From: Haloarcula sp. H-GB4
GTDB lineage: Archaea; Halobacteriota; Halobacteria; Halobacteriales; Haloarculaceae
Assembly (NCBI RefSeq): GCF_030848575.1
Contig: NZ_JAVDDX010000002.1
Coordinates: forward strand, 248,001-312,000
DNA: 64,000 nt
Direction: 5' to 3'
Shown piece by piece: positions 23,006 to 32,072 of this stretch. The number at the start of each line of letters is the position of its first letter. Position 1 is the first letter of the stretch. The notes under the pieces were generated by a model that saw only the letters and a program-made list of their open reading frames with translations, had not been told where the DNA came from and did no database searches. Both the position numbers and the translations under genes were made by a program.

Positions 23006-23662
23006 TCAGGTGTCGTCTCCCCCCGCATCATCTAATTTGTCACGAACATACTGGCGGCGCGCCTCTTTTGCCGCTTCTAAATCATCCTCGTCCATTGCAG
23101 GACTCTCCCATTCCGTAGCAAACATCCGGTTGATGTCTTTAGTACTGATTTCTGAAGCATCATCAGATTCCAGGTCTTCAACAGGTCGAAGGTTCTCTAA
23201 TTCGATAGAAACAGTAACATCCGCCAGCATTCCTTTTCTTTTTGCGAAGTACTCTTCGAGCCCGATCTCTGCCATCATCGAAAAATCATGCAGGGCCGGT
23301 TGGTCTGCGCCCTCATTTGGAAACACCTGGGCATCATCAAGATCGTTCGCCCAAGCAAGAAAAGCGAGCATCTGTGGTAGTTGTATTTTAGCGGAGGGAG
23401 TATTGGCGACCTCTCGAGCGACTTCCTCTGTATCTCCTGACGAAGCTCGCGCCTCCATCTCTGTTTCAAAGATTTTCTCAATTTCGGCATGCTCTAAATA
23501 CCGAAACAAAATCACAAAATCACCTACAGCTGTTGCGACCCGTTTTCGAATCCGGTTCTTTATAGCGCGGGCTTGGTCTGAAGTCAGTTCTTCGTCCCCT
23601 ACTAACAGTTTCCGCTGCTTGCTGGTGAGGATTGCATTTGGCTTCGAATCTGAATCGGACAT
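23006..23662 (-). CDS. 218-aa haloarchaeal protein of unknown function
   Basis: N-terminus NAILTSKQRKLLVGDEEL followed by ARAIKNRIRKRVATAVGDF; an ILTxxQRxxLxG...RxxRxRIRxRV pattern I associate with many haloarchaeal plasmid and virus proteins of unknown role. The C-terminal half is acidic and helical (DLEAAKEARRQYVRDKL). Convergent with the RHH operon, divergent from a second RHH gene. Confidence 0.65.
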   Translation of the reverse strand: MSDSDSKPNAILTSKQRKLLVGDEELTSDQARAIKNRIRKRVATAVGDFVILFRYLEHAEIEKIFETEMEARASSGDTEEVAREVANTPSAKIQLPQMLAFLAWANDLDDAQVFPNEGADQPALHDFSMMAEIGLEEYFAKRKGMLADVTVSIELENLRPVEDLESDDASEISTKDINRMFATEWESPAMDEDDLEAAKEARRQYVRDKLDDAGGDDT

Positions 23663-23724
23663 GGCGAACGCTAATGCGTACGGTACGAACCACTATAAAC
23701 ACACAGGGAATACTATAGGGTACA

Positions 23725-23871
23725 ATGTCATCCTCGTCCCGTGAGGTAACGACCGTTCAAATTTCGCAAAAAACCCACCGGCGCTTGGTGGGGTTGAAAC
23801 CTTACGATTCGGTTTCGTTCGATGACCTCATCGACGAGATGGCCGACGTCTACGAAGAAAACCAGCAATGA
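23725..23871 (+). CDS. second ribbon-helix-helix protein, 48 aa
   Basis: VTTVQISQKTHRRLVGLKPY (ribbon and helix 1) and SFDDLIDEMADVYEENQQ (helix 2), a VapB/CopG-like layout. ATG 23725 is 62 nt from the divergent 218-aa gene. A following frame overlaps its stop (ATGA). May act as antitoxin or as regulator of the integrase module. Confidence 0.65.
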   Translation: MSSSSREVTTVQISQKTHRRLVGLKPYDSVSFDDLIDEMADVYEENQQ

Positions 23872-24065
23872 CTCGCAAAGTCGAATCGAACGGTGGTGAT
23901 GACCGGGCGTCACCAGCGCCCGCGAGCCACCGAAGTAAGCTGCGACGACGAGCACGACCGCCAAAGGCACGTACTCACGCTGGATTACGGACTCTAGCGG
24001 CTTACGCTTTTCGCGTGGTTCGTGCTCGGGGCGATTTTTCACCCCATGAGCGCACAGAGAACTGA
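23868..24065 (+). CDS. doubtful 65-aa frame after the RHH gene
   Basis: Overlaps the RHH stop by 4 nt, but the product is unusually basic (SHRSKLRRRARPPKARTHAG) and has no domain. A competing 32-codon frame in another phase (23899-23997, start MTGRHQRPRATEVSCDD) has a GGTGGTG site before it. I cannot choose between them; either or neither may be translated. Confidence 0.25.
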   Translation: MTRKVESNGGDDRASPAPASHRSKLRRRARPPKARTHAGLRTLAAYAFRVVRARGDFSPHERTEN

Positions 24066-24264
24066 GCCAAACGCCGAACAGTCCGTTGATCAACCCACTG
24101 ACGGCCGAAGCTTTCCCGCCGAGCGCGCGTTCTCAGGCCCGCATGATGAGCCGGCCTGGCGACGTGTCGAGTCCAGCCCCTCCGTCGGCTGGCAAGAGAT
24201 GTACCACGAGATGCACTGCGAATTACCCTACTTGGTCGATCCCGACGAGGTGACGAGTTCATGA
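24046..24264 (+). CDS. 72-aa protein upstream of the integrase
   Basis: From ATG 24046. Polar, with a compact C-terminal part (WQEMYHEMHCELPYLVDPDE). Overlaps the next zinc-binding gene by 4 nt, and that in turn overlaps the integrase, so these three form an operon. Possibly an excision or regulation factor by position; no motif supports this. Confidence 0.5.
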   Translation: MSAQRTEPNAEQSVDQPTDGRSFPAERAFSGPHDEPAWRRVESSPSVGWQEMYHEMHCELPYLVDPDEVTSS

Positions 24265-24437
24265 ACCACGCTGCCGCCACGATCACGCCGGTCTCCGAAC
24301 CGAGGCAGTGTACCGAACCAGGTTGTGACGTCGCCGAGCTGCTCGCACGCGTCGACCCGGACGCCGATGGAACCGACACGCGGGTGCTGTGCCCGACGCA
24401 TCGAGTCGAATACCTCCGCCAGGTGAGTGACCTATGA
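24261..24437 (+). CDS. 58-aa zinc-binding protein upstream of the integrase
   Basis: Has CTEPGC near residue 17 and LCPTHRVEY near 43, giving a C-x4-C...C-x2-H zinc site. Start and stop overlap the neighbours by 4 nt (ATGA). Translationally coupled to the integrase gene, so a recombination accessory role is plausible but unproven. Confidence 0.6.
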   Translation: MNHAAATITPVSEPRQCTEPGCDVAELLARVDPDADGTDTRVLCPTHRVEYLRQVSDL

Positions 24438-25552
24438 GCAAGACATCCACAGACGACGCACGTAGCTATCGTATCCAGATCGCCGGGACGCCCGACGGCG
24501 GCGACCGCGTGCCCGACCTGACGCCCCGCGAGGCCAGTGAGCGCTGGCTTAGCAAACTTCGGGTTTCAAAGGCTGAGTCGACCGTATCGAGCTACGAATA
24601 TCGCTTGAAACACCTAATAGAGTGGTGTGAGGATCAGGGCATCACAGAGATCAACGAACTCACCGGCTGGGACATCGAGAGCTTCGAGACCCACCGCCGG
24701 GAGCAGGGGCTCTCGCCGCTATCCTTGAACAAGGAACTTGGAACACTCAAAAATTTCCTCGAGTATTGCAGTCGCGTGGAATTAGTCGATGAGAGCCTAC
24801 CAGAGAAGGTCGACCCGCCGGATGTCCCACGGGACGACCACGTCGACGAGACACAGCTTCACGCCGACGACGCCGAGGCGCTGCTGGAGTACTACCGCAA
24901 TAACACGGACGACCGTGTCCGCTACTCACGAGACCACGCACTGCTCGCGCTGGCCTGGTACACGGGCGCCCGCCTCGGTGGGCTTCGGAGTCTTGACGTC
25001 AACGACTACAACGCCGAGGAGGAATACGTCCAGTTCACGCACAACCCCGACCAGGACACGCCGCTGAAGAACGGTCGGGATGGTGAGCGGATCGTCGGTC
25101 TGCCGAGTCACGTCTGTGATATCCTCGATGGGTACATCGCGAAGGAACGCCACGAAGTATTCGATGACTACGGACGCGAACCACTGCTCGCCAGCCAGCT
25201 CGGGCGGGTTTCAAAAAACGCCCTGAGAACGTGGATGTACCTCGCGACAGTTCCTTGCCTACACAGCGATTGCCCACACGGCAACGAGCGACCGACCTGT
25301 GAGTTCGTCGACTACAGCCAAGCCAGCAAGTGCCCGTCGTCACGATCGCCCCATCAGGTCCGGACGGGCTCGATTACGTGGCAATTGAATCGCGGCGTCC
25401 CGCCGCAGGTCGTGGCCGACCGCGTGAACACGAGCGTCCGCGTAATCAAGCGCCACTACGATCAACCGACGAAGCTCGAAGAGATGCGAGAACGCCGGCA
25501 GGACCACCTCGACAGCCTGGATTTCGACGATGAAGGGGGTGAGGGCGAATGA
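24434..25552 (+). CDS. tyrosine recombinase / integrase
   Basis: 372 aa. N-terminal SAM-like core-binding domain (about residues 30-125: WLSKLRVSKAESTVSSYEYR) and a C-terminal catalytic domain. Active-site residues visible: Arg in TGARLGGLRSL near 181, His-x-x-Arg in SPHQVRTGSIT near 307, and Tyr in RVIKRHYDQPT near 342. A Cys/His-rich insert (CLHSDCPHGNERPTC, about 275-290) may bind zinc. The gene ends 11 nt before attR, the usual place for a tRNA-specific integrase; it would catalyse recombination between the 14-bp cores. Confidence 0.95.
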   Translation: MSKTSTDDARSYRIQIAGTPDGGDRVPDLTPREASERWLSKLRVSKAESTVSSYEYRLKHLIEWCEDQGITEINELTGWDIESFETHRREQGLSPLSLNKELGTLKNFLEYCSRVELVDESLPEKVDPPDVPRDDHVDETQLHADDAEALLEYYRNNTDDRVRYSRDHALLALAWYTGARLGGLRSLDVNDYNAEEEYVQFTHNPDQDTPLKNGRDGERIVGLPSHVCDILDGYIAKERHEVFDDYGREPLLASQLGRVSKNALRTWMYLATVPCLHSDCPHGNERPTCEFVDYSQASKCPSSRSPHQVRTGSITWQLNRGVPPQVVADRVNTSVRVIKRHYDQPTKLEEMRERRQDHLDSLDFDDEGGEGE

Positions 25553-25563
25553 GAGAAGCGCTT

Positions 25564-25577
25564 TCCGCCCGAACCCA
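25564..25577 (+). other. attR core
   Basis: Perfect 14-nt copy of the tRNA-Val 3' end (5780-5793), just after the integrase stop. Flanks differ from attL on both sides. Confidence 0.85.
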
Positions 25578-25678
25578 CTTCTACTGTTGCTACCTCCCAA
25601 GCGAAGCGAGTCGGCAGTGACTGATGGATTCGAACCTGACGAGTCGTGTCCGCGCATCTCGACGTCCGTCACACCGAA

Positions 25679-25695
25679 TCCACCCGGACCCACTT
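25679..25695 (+). repeat. degenerate second attachment-like copy
   Basis: TCCACCCGGACCCACTT matches the attR region TCCGCCCGAACCCACTT (25564-25580) at 15 of 17 positions, 115 bp further right. It may be a remnant of an earlier integration at the same tRNA. The DNA between the two copies has no gene I can support. Confidence 0.45.
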
Positions 25696-25815
25696 TCGAC
25701 TATCCTCGAGGCAGGGCTTTTGACGCCCATGTAGTTTGACAGGGCTGACATGGAACTCCCAATCCGACAGGCTCATCCCATAGTTTCTTGCCCCAACCGC
25801 GTTAGAGTCATCTAT

Positions 25816-26169
25816 ATGAGAGATCAGGTCCAGTCGGCGGACGCATTCGAACAGTTCGTCCTACTGGCGGTTGCAGAACTCGAAACAGCCGGCGAAACGC
25901 CAACCCACTCGTATCATGTGACCCAGACGGCGAAGGCACATCTTGCGGATATTGACCGACAGCCGTTCGGCGGTGTCGAGCGCCAGAAAGTCATCTCGGC
26001 GCTGGGCCGACTCGCCGATAAGGGGCTGTTGCTCACCGAACAGACGAAGTCAGCAACGGGGAAAGGACGGCCGGGGTACAAGCTGGCCGGGGATCCCGAA
26101 GAAGTGCTTGAAGTGCTGTCGGCGACAGATGAGTTCGAACCGTACGTCGACGCGGTCTGGTCCTCGTAA
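25816..26169 (+). CDS. winged-helix transcription regulator, 117 aa
   Basis: From ATG 25816, after an AT-rich leader (about 25800-25815). Winged-helix layout: FEQFVLLAVAELETAGE (helix 1), ERQKVISALGRLADKGLL (recognition helix, about residues 58-75) and a basic wing TKSATGKGRPGYKLAG. Resembles PadR/ArsR-type haloarchaeal regulators. Outside the element. Converges on the next gene. Confidence 0.7.
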   Translation: MRDQVQSADAFEQFVLLAVAELETAGETPTHSYHVTQTAKAHLADIDRQPFGGVERQKVISALGRLADKGLLLTEQTKSATGKGRPGYKLAGDPEEVLEVLSATDEFEPYVDAVWSS

Positions 26170-26182
26170 CGGGTCCCACTCG

Positions 26183-26674
26183 TTAGATAGCGCTCACGCC
26201 GCTGCGCTCCTGATCGAGAGCGGGTGGCTGGCCCGCTTCGAGACGTTCGAGACGGTCTAGGATCGTGTGAACGACGTCATCTTTCGTACAGGGTGCGACG
26301 TGGACGAGTTCGTTGCCGTCGTACTCAGCCAACCCCATGACGGGCAGCGCCATGGCGTCGTACGCCGACTCCGCGACTTCTGAATCCACGGTCGTGTCCT
26401 GATAGAACGATTCGAGCGAGACATTGTTGCTCAGTGCCCACTGTTTGAATTCGGCGACACGGTTCAGAATGTACTTGCCTTCCTCCGTCCGTGCAGCGGC
26501 CGACTGTGGCGCGATCTGTTTGCCCCAGACGATGACGTTGAATCCGTCGATATGGTCGTTCTCCTTGAGCGTCTGGAGGCGGTCGATGACGTCTTCCTGC
26601 CGTTCGTGTGCGCCGTCAGGCAGCATCGACCGAACATACAGCTCGATATGAGATGTCGGGATAGTATCACTCAT
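26183..26674 (-). CDS. 163-aa haloarchaeal protein of unknown function
   Basis: Starts MSDTIPTSHIELYVRSMLPD, has QEDVIDRLQTLKENDHIDGF and a central VIVWGKQIAP, and a helical C-terminus with a heptad-like ILDRLERLEAG. Looks like a soluble alpha/beta protein. I recognise the pattern from haloarchaeal genomes but cannot name a function. The start is supported by a polar leader and leftward TATA-like CTATATGTG upstream. Confidence 0.65.
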   Translation of the reverse strand: MSDTIPTSHIELYVRSMLPDGAHERQEDVIDRLQTLKENDHIDGFNVIVWGKQIAPQSAAARTEEGKYILNRVAEFKQWALSNNVSLESFYQDTTVDSEVAESAYDAMALPVMGLAEYDGNELVHVAPCTKDDVVHTILDRLERLEAGQPPALDQERSGVSAI

Positions 26675-26855
26675 AGCTATCAGACGGCACTCTCGGCTGA
26701 CACATATAGATACTGTGAGAGATGTCTACATAGTTCAGATAGCGGTTTCACGACGTAATATGGGAGAAATCAGCCGTTTTGGTGAGCTGCGAAACTTCCA
26801 GTCGTAACGCTGGCTCGGGTGCGGTTAACAGCTGAAAACGATATCGGATCTCTAA

Positions 26856-27176
26856 CTATTCGCTGTTCGACCCGGACGAAAGACCGTGAAGATTCTCGTG
26901 AATACCGAGGATGAGCGCGGGAACGACGATCATGAAGATATGCTCCTCAATGGGAATCCCAAGGAAGTCGACACCGGTTCGGAGTTTGATTGCGAAGACA
27001 CCGACAGTCAGCGTGTACCAGTCCCAGACGTACGCAATTGGATAGAGCACGACGATGGTCTTGGCGGCCATTCGAAGAGCGCGCGCACGCCAGAGCAACA
27101 CGAGCGCAACAGTCCCCCATACCACTTCTGTGACCAGATACGTGTAGGGGCCGAAGACGCCGATGTCAGGCAGCAT
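26856..27176 (-). CDS. lycopene-cyclase-domain membrane protein, 106 aa
   Basis: Three membrane segments (about residues 12-28, 38-58 and 78-98). The motif GIPIEEHIFMIVVPAL near 73 matches the PIEExxF signature of the heterodimeric carotenoid cyclase family (CrtYc/CrtYd/CarR). Only one cyclase repeat is present; family enzymes carry two, fused or on two genes, so a partner or a different role is likely. Haloarchaea use such cyclases for retinal synthesis. Confidence 0.65.
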   Translation of the reverse strand: MLPDIGVFGPYTYLVTEVVWGTVALVLLWRARALRMAAKTIVVLYPIAYVWDWYTLTVGVFAIKLRTGVDFLGIPIEEHIFMIVVPALILGIHENLHGLSSGSNSE

Positions 27177-27284
27177 ACAGCCACCTTAGATCCAAGGGCC
27201 TAAAGCTTAGTTCGTCTCTTGGTTTCCGGGGACTAAACCAACCTTGATAACCCCACACGTCGAATCTACGAATTGTGAAGAACG

Positions 27285-28427
27285 ATGGATATTGCTGATA
27301 TCGCCACCAGAGAATTTGTCGAGGTTGACGCCAACAAGCGCTTGGGGAAAGTCCGGTCTATCTTCGAACGCGAGAATCCCAAGGGTATCATCGTCACGGA
27401 AGACGGTGACTACGCTGGCGTTATCACGCAGAAACAGCTGGTCCAGTCCCATGTCGAGGACAACGCGAAAGCGGGGGCGATGACGCGCTCGGCACCGAAG
27501 GTCGAGCGTACCGATGACGTGCGCGAAGTCGCGCGCGTCCTCGTCGAGGGTGGTGTCAAGCTCGCGCCGGTGTTCGAGGCGGGCGAGCTCTGGGGTATCG
27601 TCACCGAGGACGATATCCTCGATGCGGTTCTCGACAATCTCGACGCGCTGAGCGTCGAGGACATCTACACGCGAGATGTCATCACGGTGTCCGAAGACAC
27701 CAACGTCGGGCAAGTCGTCAATCTCCTCCGGAAACACGGCATCTCCCGGCTTCCGGTGCTCGGTGACGACGATGGCCTGACCGGGATGGTCACGCGCCAC
27801 GATATTGTCGATGTCGTCGTCCGAGACATGAACAAGACGACGCGGGGCGACCGCTCCGGCGAGATTGAGCGCGTGCTCGATATGCCCGTCTACGACGTGA
27901 TGAGCAGCCCGGTGGAGACGGCGAAACTCGGCGACTCTGTCGAGGACGCCGTTGCGCGGATGCTCGAAAACGACTTCGCCGGACTCGTCGTCACGCCGGA
28001 AGACGACGACACCCATGTCGCCGGCATCCTCACGAAGACCGACGTGCTCCGCGCACTGACGTACACCGAGGAGGAACACATGGACGTCCAGATCACGAAC
28101 ATCAAGCTGCTGGACACCATCTCCCGTGCGGACCTCCGGGCCGACATCGAAACGGTCGCGGACAAGTACGGAGCGATGCAGGTCCAGCACGCTCACGTTC
28201 GGTTCCACGAGCACAAGGAGAAGCTCCGTGGCACGCCGCTCATCCAGTGCCAGATCCGCCTGCGGACCAACAAGGGCCAGGCGGCCGGCTCCGGTGAAGG
28301 CTACGGCGCTGAAACCGCATTCAACGTCGCACTCGACAAGCTAGAGCGCAACGTTCTCGAACTGAAAGGCGTTCAGGCCGACGAGGAGTATCGCGGCCAA
28401 CTCCTCCGAAAACTCGGCGAACTATAA
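27285..28427 (+). CDS. CBS-domain protein fused to ribosome-hibernation-like domain
   Basis: 380 aa. Four CBS motifs in two Bateman modules (about residues 10-125 and 125-265: MTRSAPKVERTDDVREVARV, DVITVSEDTNVGQVVNLL, DVMSSPVETAKLGDSVED). The C-terminal 110 residues (MDVQITNIKLLDTISRADL, HVRFHEHKEKLRG) have the fold pattern of HPF/YfiA ribosome-binding proteins. CBS modules sense adenine nucleotides, so ribosome dormancy may be tied to energy state here. Monocistronic, with its own leader of about 30 nt. Confidence 0.75.
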   Translation: MDIADIATREFVEVDANKRLGKVRSIFERENPKGIIVTEDGDYAGVITQKQLVQSHVEDNAKAGAMTRSAPKVERTDDVREVARVLVEGGVKLAPVFEAGELWGIVTEDDILDAVLDNLDALSVEDIYTRDVITVSEDTNVGQVVNLLRKHGISRLPVLGDDDGLTGMVTRHDIVDVVVRDMNKTTRGDRSGEIERVLDMPVYDVMSSPVETAKLGDSVEDAVARMLENDFAGLVVTPEDDDTHVAGILTKTDVLRALTYTEEEHMDVQITNIKLLDTISRADLRADIETVADKYGAMQVQHAHVRFHEHKEKLRGTPLIQCQIRLRTNKGQAAGSGEGYGAETAFNVALDKLERNVLELKGVQADEEYRGQLLRKLGEL

Positions 28428-28445
28428 CCAGATAGTCTCTCTTTT

Positions 28446-29462
28446 CTACCGCTCGGCGACCTGCACGAGCTGCTTGCCGATGTTCTCGCCCTCGAACAGC
28501 CCGAGGAACGCGTCGGGCGCGTTCTCGATGCCTTCGGTGACGGTTTCTCGGTAGGAGATGTCCCCAGACGCGACCCACTGACCGAGCTGCTTCGTTCCTT
28601 CCTCGAACCGCGGCTCGAAGTCGGAGACAAGAAGGCCTTCGACGGTCGCCCGGGACTGGATGACCTGTGTCAGCTTGCGCGGCCCCACCGGTATGTCCTC
28701 GCTGTTGTACAGCGAGATCTGTCCGCAGACGGCGACGCGTGCGTCGGTGTTGAGTCGCGTGAACACCGCGTCGGTAATTGGTCCGCCGACGTTGTCGAAG
28801 TAAGCGTCGACGCCGTCCGGCGCGGCCTCATCCAGCGCGGCCTGATAGTCGTCGGTCGTTTTGTAGTTGATGCCCACGTCGAAGCCGAGGTCGTCTTCGA
28901 GGAACGAGACTTTCTCGTCGGAGCCGGCGAAGCCGACGACACGTGCGCCCTGAAGCTTGGCGAGCTGTCCTGCCACGGAGCCGACGGCCCCGGCGGCTCC
29001 GGTGACAACGAACGTATCCCCGGCGGACGGCTGTGCGACTTCTCGGGTGCCGAAGTACGCTGTCAGGCCCGGCATCCCCAGAACGCCGAGTGCTGTCGAA
29101 ATCGGTGCGAGTTCCGGATTGACCTCTGTCAGTACCGGTCCGGGTGCTGTGGCGTACTCCGCCCACTCTAGCTCACCGGTGACGACATCGCCTTCGTCGA
29201 AGCGCGCACCGTTAGATTCGACGACTTCACCGACGACGGCACCCTTGAGCGCGTCGCCCACGTCCCACGGCTCTTCATACGATTCGCTGTCTCGCATCCG
29301 GTCGCGCATGTACGGGTCGACAGAGAGGTACAGCGTCTTGATGAGTACCTCGCCAGGCCCCGGTTCAGGGATTTCTTCTTCGGAAAGTTCGAACGTATCG
29401 TGGTCGGGAGTCCCTTCGGGGCGCTTTGCTAGCCTGTAAACGCGGTTTGTGTTCGGCATCAC
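28446..29462 (-). CDS. NADP-dependent oxidoreductase (zinc-free MDR family)
   Basis: 338 aa, full length for the leukotriene B4 dehydrogenase / curcumin reductase branch. SVDPYMRDRM lies near residue 50, the dinucleotide loop VTGAAGAVGSVAGQLAKLQG near 152, GINYKTTDDY near 197, and YFDNVGGPITD near 220 (substrate-side motif). No zinc-site cysteines. It probably reduces alpha,beta-unsaturated carbonyls with NADPH; the substrate is unknown. Convergent with the CBS gene. Confidence 0.9.
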   Translation of the reverse strand: MMPNTNRVYRLAKRPEGTPDHDTFELSEEEIPEPGPGEVLIKTLYLSVDPYMRDRMRDSESYEEPWDVGDALKGAVVGEVVESNGARFDEGDVVTGELEWAEYATAPGPVLTEVNPELAPISTALGVLGMPGLTAYFGTREVAQPSAGDTFVVTGAAGAVGSVAGQLAKLQGARVVGFAGSDEKVSFLEDDLGFDVGINYKTTDDYQAALDEAAPDGVDAYFDNVGGPITDAVFTRLNTDARVAVCGQISLYNSEDIPVGPRKLTQVIQSRATVEGLLVSDFEPRFEEGTKQLGQWVASGDISYRETVTEGIENAPDAFLGLFEGENIGKQLVQVAER

Positions 29463-29646
29463 CCCTTATACACTTGTGACCCGAAAGGGGGCTTCGAAAG
29501 GAGAAACAAACACCGGTTTTATAGTTTATCTAATAATTATACACAGGTATTGTGCAGCCAGCCGAAAGTGCATCGCTGGTCGGGAACGCTGAAGTAGAAA
29601 AACACGTTTGAATCGCAGTGAGGGACAGGAATCGAGGTCGCCGGAG

Positions 29647-31872
29647 TTACTGGAAGCCGATCCGGCCACCGCTTCCGGCTTGGCGCTGCGGGCTGGAACC
29701 GCCTCTGAACTCCTCTTCCATCTGCTCGTAGTACTCGCGGATGTCGTCGGTGATGGTTGGCCGCACGCTGTCCATCGCCTGCCGGAAGTGTCGCATCTCG
29801 ACTTCCTCCGCGTCGTCGTCCTCACGGAGAGCCTCAATGGCGGCCTCCCGGGCGATGGATTCGAGGTCTGAGCCGACGAATCCGTCGCTGACTTCGGCCA
29901 GTTCTCGCAGGCTCACGTCGGGCGACAGCGGCGTGTCGTCCGTGTGGATCTTCAGGATCTGCTCGCGGCCCTCGATATCGGGCTCGCCGATCATCACCAG
30001 CCGGTCGAACCGACCCGAGCGGATCAGCGCTGGGTCGATCATGTCCGGCCGGTTGGTTGCGCCGATGACCATCACGTCCTCCATCTCTTCCAGCCCGTCG
30101 AGTTCGGTCAGGAGCTGATTAACGACACGCTCAGAGACGTTCGACCCCATCTCGCCGCCCCGACCCGGTGCCAGCGAGTCAAGTTCGTCGAAGAAGATGA
30201 TGGTCGGAGCGACCTGACGGGCCTTCCGGAACGTCTGCCGGATGGCCTTTTCGCTCTCGCCGACCCACTTGCTCAGCAACTGCGGGCCACGGACCGAGAT
30301 GAAGTTCGCGTCAGTCTCGTTGGCGACGGCTTTCGCCATGAGCGTCTTCCCGGTACCGGGTGGGCCGTACAGCAACACCCCAGACGGCGGCGTCACGCCC
30401 ATGCGCTCGAACTTCTCCGGGGAGTTCATCGGCCACTCGACGGCTTCCTGAACCTGCTCTTTGGGTCCGCTGAGCCCGCCAACGTTATCCCAGGACATCT
30501 TCGGGAGTTCGACCAGCACCTCCCGCATCGCCGATGGACTCACCTCGTTGAGTGCGCCCTTGAAATCGTCCCGTTTGATAATCATCCGGTCGATGAGACT
30601 CGGTGGGATGTCCTCCTCGTCTAGGTCAATCTCGGGGAGGTACCGCCGGAGCGCCTTCATCGCGGCCTCCTTGGTGAGACTCTCGATGTCGGCCCCGACG
30701 AAGCCGTGCGTGTCCGTCGCCAGCTTCGCTAGGTTCACGTCGTCGGACAGCGGCATGCCGCGGGTGTGAATCTGGAGAATTTCTTCCCGGCCCACTTCGT
30801 CCGGCACGCCGATCTCGATCTCGCGGTCGAAGCGGCCCGGGCGACGGAGCGCCGGGTCCACGCTGTCGACGCGGTTCGTCGCGGCGATGACGATGACTTG
30901 CCCCCGTGATTCGAGGCCATCCATCATCGTCAGCAACTGGGCGACGACACGGCGCTCAACCTCGCCGGTCACATCCTCACGCTTGGGCGCGATGGAGTCC
31001 AGCTCGTCGATGAAGATGATCGAGGGCGATTCCTCACTCGCGTCCTCGAATATCTCGCGTAACTGCTGTTCGGACTCACCGTAGTACTTCGAGATGATCT
31101 CGGGGCCGGCAATAGAGAAGAAGCTGGCCGAAGTTTCGTTGGCGACTGCCTTCGCAAGCAGCGTCTTTCCGGTGCCGGGTGGCCCGTGGAGCAACACCCC
31201 CTGTGGCGGCTCAATGCCGAGCTTCTTGAATATCTGTGGGTGTTTCATCGGCAGCTCGACCATCTCTCGCACCCGCTGGATCTCGTTTTGCAGCCCACCG
31301 ATGTCCTCGTAGGTGATGCCGCCGCCGGTCTTCTCGAAGCCGGAGATCGGTTCCTCGCGGAGTTCCACCTCGGTGTCTTCGGTGATGAGACAGACGCCTT
31401 CGGGCTCGGTTTCGACGGCGATGAGCGGGATGGCCTGTCCGGGCGAACGCATGAACGGGTGGTTCGTCGAGGACATCACCGGGACGATGTCGCGCTCGAC
31501 GACGGGCCGTTTCAGTATCTGCCGTTTCACCATCCCGGCGGCGTCGGAGCCGAACTGAACCGACGCCTCCTCGGGCGGGGCAAGCACGAGCTTGTCGGCC
31601 TTCTCGGCCTCGGCCTTGCGGATCGTGACGCGCTCGCCGATACCCACGTCAGCGTTCTGGCGCGTGAAGCCGTCAATACGGACAGTATCGGTGTTCCAGT
31701 CCTGCCGGTCGGCCCGCCACACCTTGGCCGCAGTCGTATCGCTCCCTTCGATTTCGATGATGTCACCGGGGGAGAGCTTGAGGTGCAACAACGTATCGGG
31801 GTCAAGTCTGGCGATACCGCGTCCCGAGTCGTTCGGGTACGCCTTCGCCACTTCCAATTGGACTTCGTTCAT
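29647..31872 (-). CDS. cdc48: CDC48/VCP-type AAA+ ATPase
   Basis: 741 aa. N-terminal double-psi barrel (residues 1-180), then two AAA modules: Walker [19 protein letters not shown] near 230 and [18 protein letters not shown] near 503, Walker [15 protein letters not shown] and [14 protein letters not shown], and SRH arginines in [19 protein letters not shown] and [19 protein letters not shown]. Hexameric unfoldase that feeds substrates to the proteasome. The C-terminal tail is Gly/Arg/Gln-rich and short. Alone in its operon. Confidence 0.95.
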   Translation of the reverse strand: MNEVQLEVAKAYPNDSGRGIARLDPDTLLHLKLSPGDIIEIEGSDTTAAKVWRADRQDWNTDTVRIDGFTRQNADVGIGERVTIRKAEAEKADKLVLAPPEEASVQFGSDAAGMVKRQILKRPVVERDIVPVMSSTNHPFMRSPGQAIPLIAVETEPEGVCLITEDTEVELREEPISGFEKTGGGITYEDIGGLQNEIQRVREMVELPMKHPQIFKKLGIEPPQGVLLHGPPGTGKTLLAKAVANETSASFFSIAGPEIISKYYGESEQQLREIFEDASEESPSIIFIDELDSIAPKREDVTGEVERRVVAQLLTMMDGLESRGQVIVIAATNRVDSVDPALRRPGRFDREIEIGVPDEVGREEILQIHTRGMPLSDDVNLAKLATDTHGFVGADIESLTKEAAMKALRRYLPEIDLDEEDIPPSLIDRMIIKRDDFKGALNEVSPSAMREVLVELPKMSWDNVGGLSGPKEQVQEAVEWPMNSPEKFERMGVTPPSGVLLYGPPGTGKTLMAKAVANETDANFISVRGPQLLSKWVGESEKAIRQTFRKARQVAPTIIFFDELDSLAPGRGGEMGSNVSERVVNQLLTELDGLEEMEDVMVIGATNRPDMIDPALIRSGRFDRLVMIGEPDIEGREQILKIHTDDTPLSPDVSLRELAEVSDGFVGSDLESIAREAAIEALREDDDAEEVEMRHFRQAMDSVRPTITDDIREYYEQMEEEFRGGSSPQRQAGSGGRIGFQ

Positions 31873-32072
31873 AGTAGAGCCTGCTTACAACGAACTCGGG
31901 TAGCCCCGGAGATATGCTTTATGCTACCGGCGGGCAAGACGCACGGCGACGGGTTTATATGACACCTAATAACACACCGCACAGTAGGGGCAAATAGCTC
32001 CCGGCCTGGGTGCCGGTGACACAGGCTGCCGCCATCGCCGCGTTTCATAAGGCTGGACGCGATAGCGCCGAT

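Larger units (their letters stand above)
5780..25577. mobile_element. tRNA-Val-integrated element (provirus, satellite or integrative plasmid)
   Basis: Bounded by a perfect 14-bp direct repeat made of the tRNA-Val 3' end (5780-5793) and a second copy at 25564-25577; period 19,784 bp. A tyrosine integrase lies at the right end, reading toward attR. Contents: primase/helicase-like protein, many overlapping tiny genes, six tandem paralogs, a tape-measure-like protein, cargo, a SWIM-to-TnpB-like operon, RHH regulators and the integrase. No terminase, portal or capsid protein is recognisable, so a complete tailed provirus is unlikely. The class of element is unresolved. Confidence 0.85.

Noticed and set aside
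25578-25693. Possible tRNA on the minus strand (GGTTCGAATCC-like T loop at 25625)
   Set aside because: The T stem does not pair and no acceptor or anticodon stem can be drawn. Kept only as att-like remnant DNA.
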